Part shown: positions 58,693 to 64,000 of the stretch, one piece after another
How the letters are laid out: every line of letters begins with the position of its first letter
Numbering within the stretch: position 1 is the stretch's first letter
From: Zarea fungicola
Taxonomy: Eukaryota; Ascomycota; Sordariomycetes; Hypocreales; Cordycipitaceae
DNA: 64,000 nt
Assembly: GCA_900169235.1 (NCBI GenBank)
Contig: FWCC01000375.1
Location: 39,616-103,615 of the forward strand
Direction of reading: 5' to 3'
Position numbers and translations under genes: made by a program
Notes under the pieces: generated by a model
Told to the model about the DNA's origin: nothing
What the model saw: only the letters and a program-made list of their open reading frames with translations
Database searches by the model: none

Positions 58693-60010
58693 GGTTTTGG
58701 ATTTGGGTCGAGTGTTTTGGCATACCTGAGTCTCTACGCTAGGATGTTGTGTTGGGCTGGCGCGCCACGGCCATAAAGTCTAGCTAGAACCACCGACTGA
58801 GCATAAATAATTTGACAAACTACCTTTGCTTATTGAGCTTCATCATGAATTCCTTGCCTTTAATTTTTTCTATTCTGAATATCTACGTTCTAATCAATCA
58901 GTCCCCGGCATGGGCGCTGACTTGATACATCTATGAGTGCTAGGATGCACAAGACTCTGAAGCGTGTCAAATTTGAGGTATAAATTCTGAGGTTCCTGGA
59001 CTATGAGAAAAACTCTAATTTAAATTGATCATATCATCCCCGGTGACATTTCATTTTTGTCGTACCCTCTCCCTTCATAATCCCTGAATTCTCAAACTGC
59101 GCGTTTTGACGGTGTAGTCGTGTCAATGCACGCGGGACTCGTGTTTCTCGTAGCAATAGCTTCAATATGAAGCCTCTGACGTGGCTACTTTACCCAACAC
59201 ATTACTTGCCGACTCTAAGTGTATTTTGCAGGTAATAATATTACTTGATTTACTGTGGCTCACAAAGTACAGTGGGCTGTAGGCTGAATGAGTTCAGCGA
59301 ATTTGACGGCCTCATTCTCTCATCGCTGTATTGACCGAGCGAGTGGTCCTCAGCAGCGCCAATACAAAAAGTTAGCACAACTTCCATCCAGTGTAGAATA
59401 CAGCATTGAGAATCTCTCAAAATCAGAGTATAAGCGTATTTATACCTTCAACAGGCTACTCGTGCAATTAGAGCACCTTCAAAATGTCTTTCAGTTAGAG
59501 CGCCTGATAAATAAAGACCAAATGAGCCACGGTCAGCAATCCCTTCAGGTAACCCTGGAAATTTTCCCAGTTACCCTAAAATTCTGAACAAGCCTCATCT
59601 TATTGCAGGATTCAGTACGACGGTGAAGGGCTTGCACCTGGGTATGCGGCGACTGCGGCGTGAATCCTGTGCATGGAGCTAGTACAGGCGGAGGACAAAA
59701 ACAGTTGCGTCAAGTTTCTCATTTAACCATAATTCAGTACTGGGGCCTGTTCGCTGGGCTTCCTCCCACTAGCGACCAGACTCAATTAGTGTATCTCGAG
59801 GCAACTGTGTCGCTTCTCCGTTCTCGCTCTTTCATCCAGACAGCACGCACGTGACAGAACTTCAATACAGTTAGCTGGCGCCCTCGACAATGCTGGTCGG
59901 CAACTTGCGGCCGCAGTTGCTCGTTTTAGGAACATTTCATCTCATACCATTTTGCCGCCCTTTGTCTGTGAGAACTTCAGGAGAAACGGAGCTTCAACTG
60001 GTGCTTGGCA
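58693..60010. other. Intergenic, one doubtful short frame
   Basis: 1.3 kb. A 99-residue frame at 59288-59587 on the plus strand is Gln/Leu-rich and could be a fragment of something, but I recognise no family and it lacks a convincing upstream exon. The rest shows nothing. Confidence 0.4.
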
Positions 60011-62448
60011 ATGTCACCTCGTCTTAAAGTGTCACAAGCTTGCAGCAATTGCCGCCGGCGAAAAATAAAATGCGACAGCGAATATCCAAGTAAGTGTGGC
60101 CATGAAGATTCACTAAGCTATCACACGGCTAAACTCGCATTTCGATAGCCTGTGGTCCTTGCATGGAACGACAGGAACATGATTGCATGTACGCCCGAAT
60201 GCAGAGCCTCCGCCGAACTCGGCCGATCTTGCCTCGGACACAGCTTATGCGGGGTAGTATGAAGAATCCAATTGTACCAGAGGTTTCAGCAGGCACGGCA
60301 CATTCGAATCGAAAAGTAGACGGTAGGCCAAGTCTCCCAGATTCGTTCCGGGATCGCAGTGATGACGATGTGGCACCCTTGACAGGCGATGTCTTGCCTG
60401 CAAAGCCGGCGCATGCTTCCTACTGTGATGGGGCTGTTGCTGCAGCTTCTAACAATGCCAATCCGACTACATTAATCACCGACACACCCACGAATACCGA
60501 TTTTTTCGGCAGAAGCACTTCTAGAATATTCTTAACGGAAATTAATAGGGCAATTGATGCTCGTCTAGGTCGCTCAATCCCAGGCACTGATCTCGCAGAG
60601 GATAGTCTGTCAGCCGAGCCCCAGGCGGCTCAGGCTGATAAAGACTCGTGCCTTGACCCAGAAAACATGCAATGCTACGAAATGCCTGCGAGAAAGTTTG
60701 CAGACAACCTGCTGCAAGCTTACTACGATCTGGTTTGGGCTGTGTATCCTATTCACGACCGGTCAAGCTTCCAGCAAGCCTACAACTCCGCCTGGTTGGG
60801 CTCTCCCTCTAATTTTCCGCAAAAGATTCTATATTGCTTCATAAATCTGGTCTTTGCGCTTGGGAGCCAATTCTCGGAAATTATTGAGCCACATTTGCGA
60901 AAGCAGGTCGGGCACAACTTCTGGAGCCGCGCCTCGAAACTTTTCGGTGATGCCACTGCTGCTAGCCCATCTCTTGAGCGGGTTCAGTGCTTGCTGTTAA
61001 TGGGGTTTTATCTTCATAGCACATGCGAAATTCATCAAAGTTGGATGTTAGTCGGTTGTGCTGTCCGTATGGCCCAGAGCCTGGGTCTCCATGTTCTACC
61101 GATTGAAGGTTCAGCTACTCGAAGAACAGAGGTAGCCCGTAGAGTATGGCATGGATGTGTCTACCAAGATCGGTAAGCAGTGTAAACCAGATTACGTTTA
61201 TTTTTTGCCGGGTAAATTGGAGCCCGAGCATCTAACATAAAAATTGTAGAGTCCTGGCGATGACACTTGGCCGACCGAGCATGATTACTTGTGGTCTACC
61301 AGATCCTGTACCTTTGCCCGTCATGATTGACGATGAGTTTCTGGAAGTCCAAACCCATCCCAACATCCTTCGTCCAGACGGAAAAACGGCAATTATTGCA
61401 TTCTTTATCAAGAGTCTTGAGTTATTTGACATTGTCAACGACATTCAGTACGAAGTCCATCAACAACGAAAACAAAAGAAGCAAGGTGACGTAACTTTGC
61501 CAACTTCATTACTTCAATTGGACAACCGTCTTGTACAATGGTCGTCCTCGATGCCAGTCCAACTCCGTTACGAGGTGACGAATAAAGTCGACGGCCTCGT
61601 CCCTAGAAGACAGCGCGTCGTTCTGCGAGCCCGGTATGTGAAAAACCTTTTCCCTAACTGTTTTCTATCACTCTGCTTGAAACAAAATAGAAAAAAGAAA
61701 TCTGACATTCACGTTAGATTTCTCTTTGCTCGAATGAGCGCTCTTCGGTCTGTCCTTGCAGACTTTGGCCACTGGCAAGCGGGCTCAGCGGGCGGCCAAC
61801 CGTCATCAGATCGAGCACTATACCAGACTGTAGTCTCCGAATGTGGCGAGATCTGCTTTGATCTTGCACGCGAGATGATTGAAGTAATCTACTCCAGTTT
61901 TAATTTTGACACGATCTCAGGGCCTGTTCCAGCTTGGTGGTTTGGTGTTTTATGTAAGAGCTGATAGCCTCGCGCATGCGATGACTATTATGTGACATTA
62001 ATGTCTGAAATATTCTGACTTGAGAGTAGTCATCTATACAGCGGCCACACTTTTGCTGGTTGAGCGCGTATGGCCACAAACTGGACGGCGCAGCCAATCG
62101 GTGGATGACAGTACTTGGGATAAGGCATTGCAGTTGCTTAAGGCCTATTCACGTGTGAGCCAATCGGCGCAACGATGCATCGCTGCCCTTGAGATTTTGT
62201 CGGATAAAGTCCAAGATACAATCAACAGCTTATCATCGCAAGGTGGAGGCGGGGTTGAACCAGTACTAGAAGAACTCCGTGAGATGCCAACTCCTGCCTC
62301 ACCGCATACTAGTATGATGGAGGACCAGCAATACTCTCTGAACTTTAGTAATTTTGAGTTCATGGAAGATATGTCATGGCTGAGTGCTCCTCCAACCGAC
62401 TTCTTGTTCCTGAATGTCGACATGGGCGACACCAACAATCCGCTATAG
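60011..62448 (+). CDS. Zn2Cys6 transcription factor, candidate cluster regulator
   Basis: Five exons: 60011-60089, 60149-61172, 61250-61633, 61691-61953, 62027-62448; 723 residues. The zinc cluster is split by intron 1: Cys11, 14, 21, 28, 31 and 39 (C-x2-C-x6-C-x6-C-x2-C-x7-C) with the basic RRRKIK between. A long low-complexity linker leads into the fungal-specific regulator domain: FADNLLQAYYDLVWAVYPIHDRSSF, LLMGFYLHST and MAQSLGLHV, RVWHGCVYQDRVLAMTLGRPSMI. The C-terminus has a Ser/Gly-rich stretch and then an acidic, hydrophobic end that could activate. Intron 3 (61634-61690) is 57 nt with no in-frame stop, so it could be retained. It is nuclear; as the only regulator on the right side, it is the best candidate to control the PKS-NRPS cluster. 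Confidence 0.9.
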
Positions 62449-62635
62449 CGCACAGCAGACTTGGTGGTCATTAACTCTCTATATTGAGAGAAAGATGTTT
62501 ACTCTACTGTTCCACTATTCATTGTTTGATAATTACTTTGGTGTGGTAAATGCCATCTCACATTCAACATACACTACTCTATCATCGCCGTGCTTGCCGC
62601 CACATCGATCCAGCCAGCCGAGTCGACATGATAAT
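62449..62635. other. Convergent spacer
   Basis: 187 bases between the stop codons of the regulator and the aldolase-family gene; AT-rich 3' UTR sequence only. Confidence 0.5.
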
Positions 62636-63493
62636 CTAATCAAATACCAGCGGTTTGATTGGTTGTGTCAAGCGAAACCAGTACTCAAATGTTGCATCTA
62701 CCTTTGATGGGCGAAGACCGTAACGAGCAGCTTCGCGGGCTAGACCTGCATCAACCGGTCGCAGGGGTCCGAACGGAGCTGCCCTCACTTGGATACGGCA
62801 GGCGCGTTCCAATATGACGCAAAGGAAAGCCGCCTCTTGAATTGTTGATCCAGTCGTCAGCATCCCATGGTGTGCGAGAAGAATTGTGCGCTTATCACCC
62901 AAAGCCTTGTCGATAATCACACCCTCCTGGTCAGCAATTGGCAGGCCAGGCCATTCTGCCAGAAAAGCACAGTCGTCATAAAGCGTCGTCATATCCATCT
63001 GAGCAACAACCAGGGGCTGTCTAGCGGCGACCATGGCCTGGACCCAAGGAGAGTGCGTGTGGACGATGCTCTCCACGTGCGGACGGGAAGCGTAAATCCA
63101 GAGGTGGAAGCGAGTAGCAGGATTCGCCATACCAGTGCCGTTTATAGTGTTAAGATCTGCGTCGACCTCAATAAAGTCCTCTGGTCTGGCTTCTTCCCAG
63201 CCCACACCGTATCTTAGAGTCCAGTAATAGCCACCACCGCGAATGGAACGTGCGCTAATTTGGCCTGCTAAGCCAGCGTCTTCCTGTTTATGCGCTAGAA
63301 TGCGACACGCACAGGCTAGGGTTTGCTGAAGTGTACGAGTTGGGACTTGCAGGTGCTCAGCCATCTCCTTGGCAGAGCGTTGCTCAAAATATTCCTTTGG
63401 TCGGAGCTCATCGCAGTCAAGCCAAGAATCTATGGCACTCTCTTTGTCTGTGTCATCCATGGCGTTGGAGGTGTAATTTTTGAAGTTTGACAT
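62636..63493 (-). CDS. Class II aldolase/adducin-family protein
   Basis: Single exon, 285 residues from the ATG at 63493 (MSNFKN). The frame is open to 63601 but only via a non-ATG codon, and a further in-frame ATG at 63460 (MDDTDKES) is an alternative. Conserved blocks: LACACRILAHKQEDAGLAGQIS at the start of the domain; FIEVDADLN; IVHTHSPWVQAM, with the paired zinc-binding His; AEWPGLPIADQEGV; and AHHGMLTTGSTIQEA with the third His region. Bacterial relatives are fuculose-phosphate aldolases; fungal cytosolic members are common beside metabolite clusters and may perform retro-aldol or decarboxylation steps. It is convergent with the regulator; membership in the cluster is uncertain. Confidence 0.9.
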   Translation of the reverse strand: MSNFKNYTSNAMDDTDKESAIDSWLDCDELRPKEYFEQRSAKEMAEHLQVPTRTLQQTLACACRILAHKQEDAGLAGQISARSIRGGGYYWTLRYGVGWEEARPEDFIEVDADLNTINGTGMANPATRFHLWIYASRPHVESIVHTHSPWVQAMVAARQPLVVAQMDMTTLYDDCAFLAEWPGLPIADQEGVIIDKALGDKRTILLAHHGMLTTGSTIQEAAFLCVILERACRIQVRAAPFGPLRPVDAGLAREAARYGLRPSKVDATFEYWFRLTQPIKPLVFD

Positions 63494-64000
63494 ATTGCAA
63501 GGCACTGACAACGAGGGTATGAGCGAGTGGTGGTGAACCTCAGTGTCGATGTTAGGTAGGGGTACTGAGCAGGTATTGTATGGCTCAGAAAACCCATTCA
63601 AATACTGTTCTAGTGCTTTAGTTTATATGATAAAGTAGTTGCCTAATTAAAATTCGTGCTAGAAACGAAGGGCATCGGCTGGCTATGCAATTGGCTGGGC
63701 CGATTCTTTGACGGACTTTGGAGGGAAGGGGCCAGAAAATGATTTAGCGCTCCTACGCCAAACTGTGTGGTGGCCACCGCAGTCTCACTGGCAGGGTGAC
63801 AGAAAGATGATGCGTAACGCCTTGTACATTAATTTCCTTATTGCTTTTCCGAAAATGTCCCCAGGTCCCCCAGAAGGTTCTATTCAAAGTACGCCCCTGT
63901 GCTCAGGTATAAGTGCCGGCCGATTGCGGTGCCCGAAAGCTGCTGTTACGCCGCCACATAAATAGTGGCCAACTAATACCATACTTGTGCCACGCCCCCA
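63494..64000. other. Intergenic, right edge of window
   Basis: 507 bases upstream of the aldolase-family gene, presumably its promoter. No coding frame with resemblance to a protein family; the next gene to the right is not visible. Confidence 0.5.

Noticed and set aside
59288..59587. 99-residue open frame
   Set aside because: No recognised family and no supporting exon on either side; kept only as a note in the intergenic entry.
1..64000. tRNA genes, rRNA, CRISPR arrays, transposase genes
   Set aside because: I looked for T-arm motifs, regular spacer arrays and transposase or reverse-transcriptase domains by eye and found none convincing. Short or decayed elements could be missed without a search.

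Overview
The window is chromosomal DNA of a filamentous ascomycete. Genes are split by short introns of about 55-170 nt with GT...AG ends and CTAAC/CTGAC-like branch sites, and the families are typical of filamentous fungi (HET protein, Zn2Cys6 regulators, PKS-NRPS hybrid, secondary-metabolite transporters). A secreted streptogrisin/alpha-lytic-type serine protease at 12968-14104 resembles the chymotrypsin CHY1 reported from Metarhizium anisopliae. I therefore lean towards a hypocrealean, Clavicipitaceae/Metarhizium-like entomopathogen; this is an inference from one gene family.

Left part (1-26 kb), gene-sparse: 3' end of a HET-domain gene; a small group of BAHD-like acyltransferase, Zn2Cys6 regulator and FAD monooxygenase, with a tandem regulator-type repeat in the divergent promoter; a choline/amino-acid permease; the bacterial-type protease; a divergent G-alpha subunit; a GNAT acetyltransferase; a glutathione-S-transferase-like gene; an NmrA-like protein; and a zinc alcohol dehydrogenase relative whose second exon carries a frameshift. 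Gaps of 1-2 kb between these genes hold nothing recognisable.

Right part (26.8-63.5 kb), a probable secondary-metabolite cluster. Its core is one 4004-residue PKS-NRPS (minus strand, 33722-45884, three exons) with order KS-AT-DH-CMeT-(ER0)-KR-ACP-C-A-T-R. A trans-acting enoyl reductase directly upstream on the same strand would supply the missing ER function. Flanking genes are a DHA1-type MFS exporter, a P-loop sulfotransferase-like protein, a cytochrome P450, an aldose-1-epimerase family protein, a 2-oxoglutarate/Fe(II) dioxygenase, a 14-TM DHA2-type exporter, a second Zn2Cys6 regulator and a class II aldolase-family protein. An amino-acid permease sits at the left edge. Expected logic: the PKS part builds a C-methylated reduced polyketide with the trans-ER; the NRPS part condenses it with one amino acid; the R domain, which keeps Ser-Tyr-Lys, releases it by reduction or Dieckmann cyclisation; P450 and dioxygenase tailor it; the MFS proteins export it. 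Neither product nor cluster borders can be fixed from sequence alone.

All exon models were built by hand from splice motifs, reading-frame continuity and family resemblance. No database search was run.
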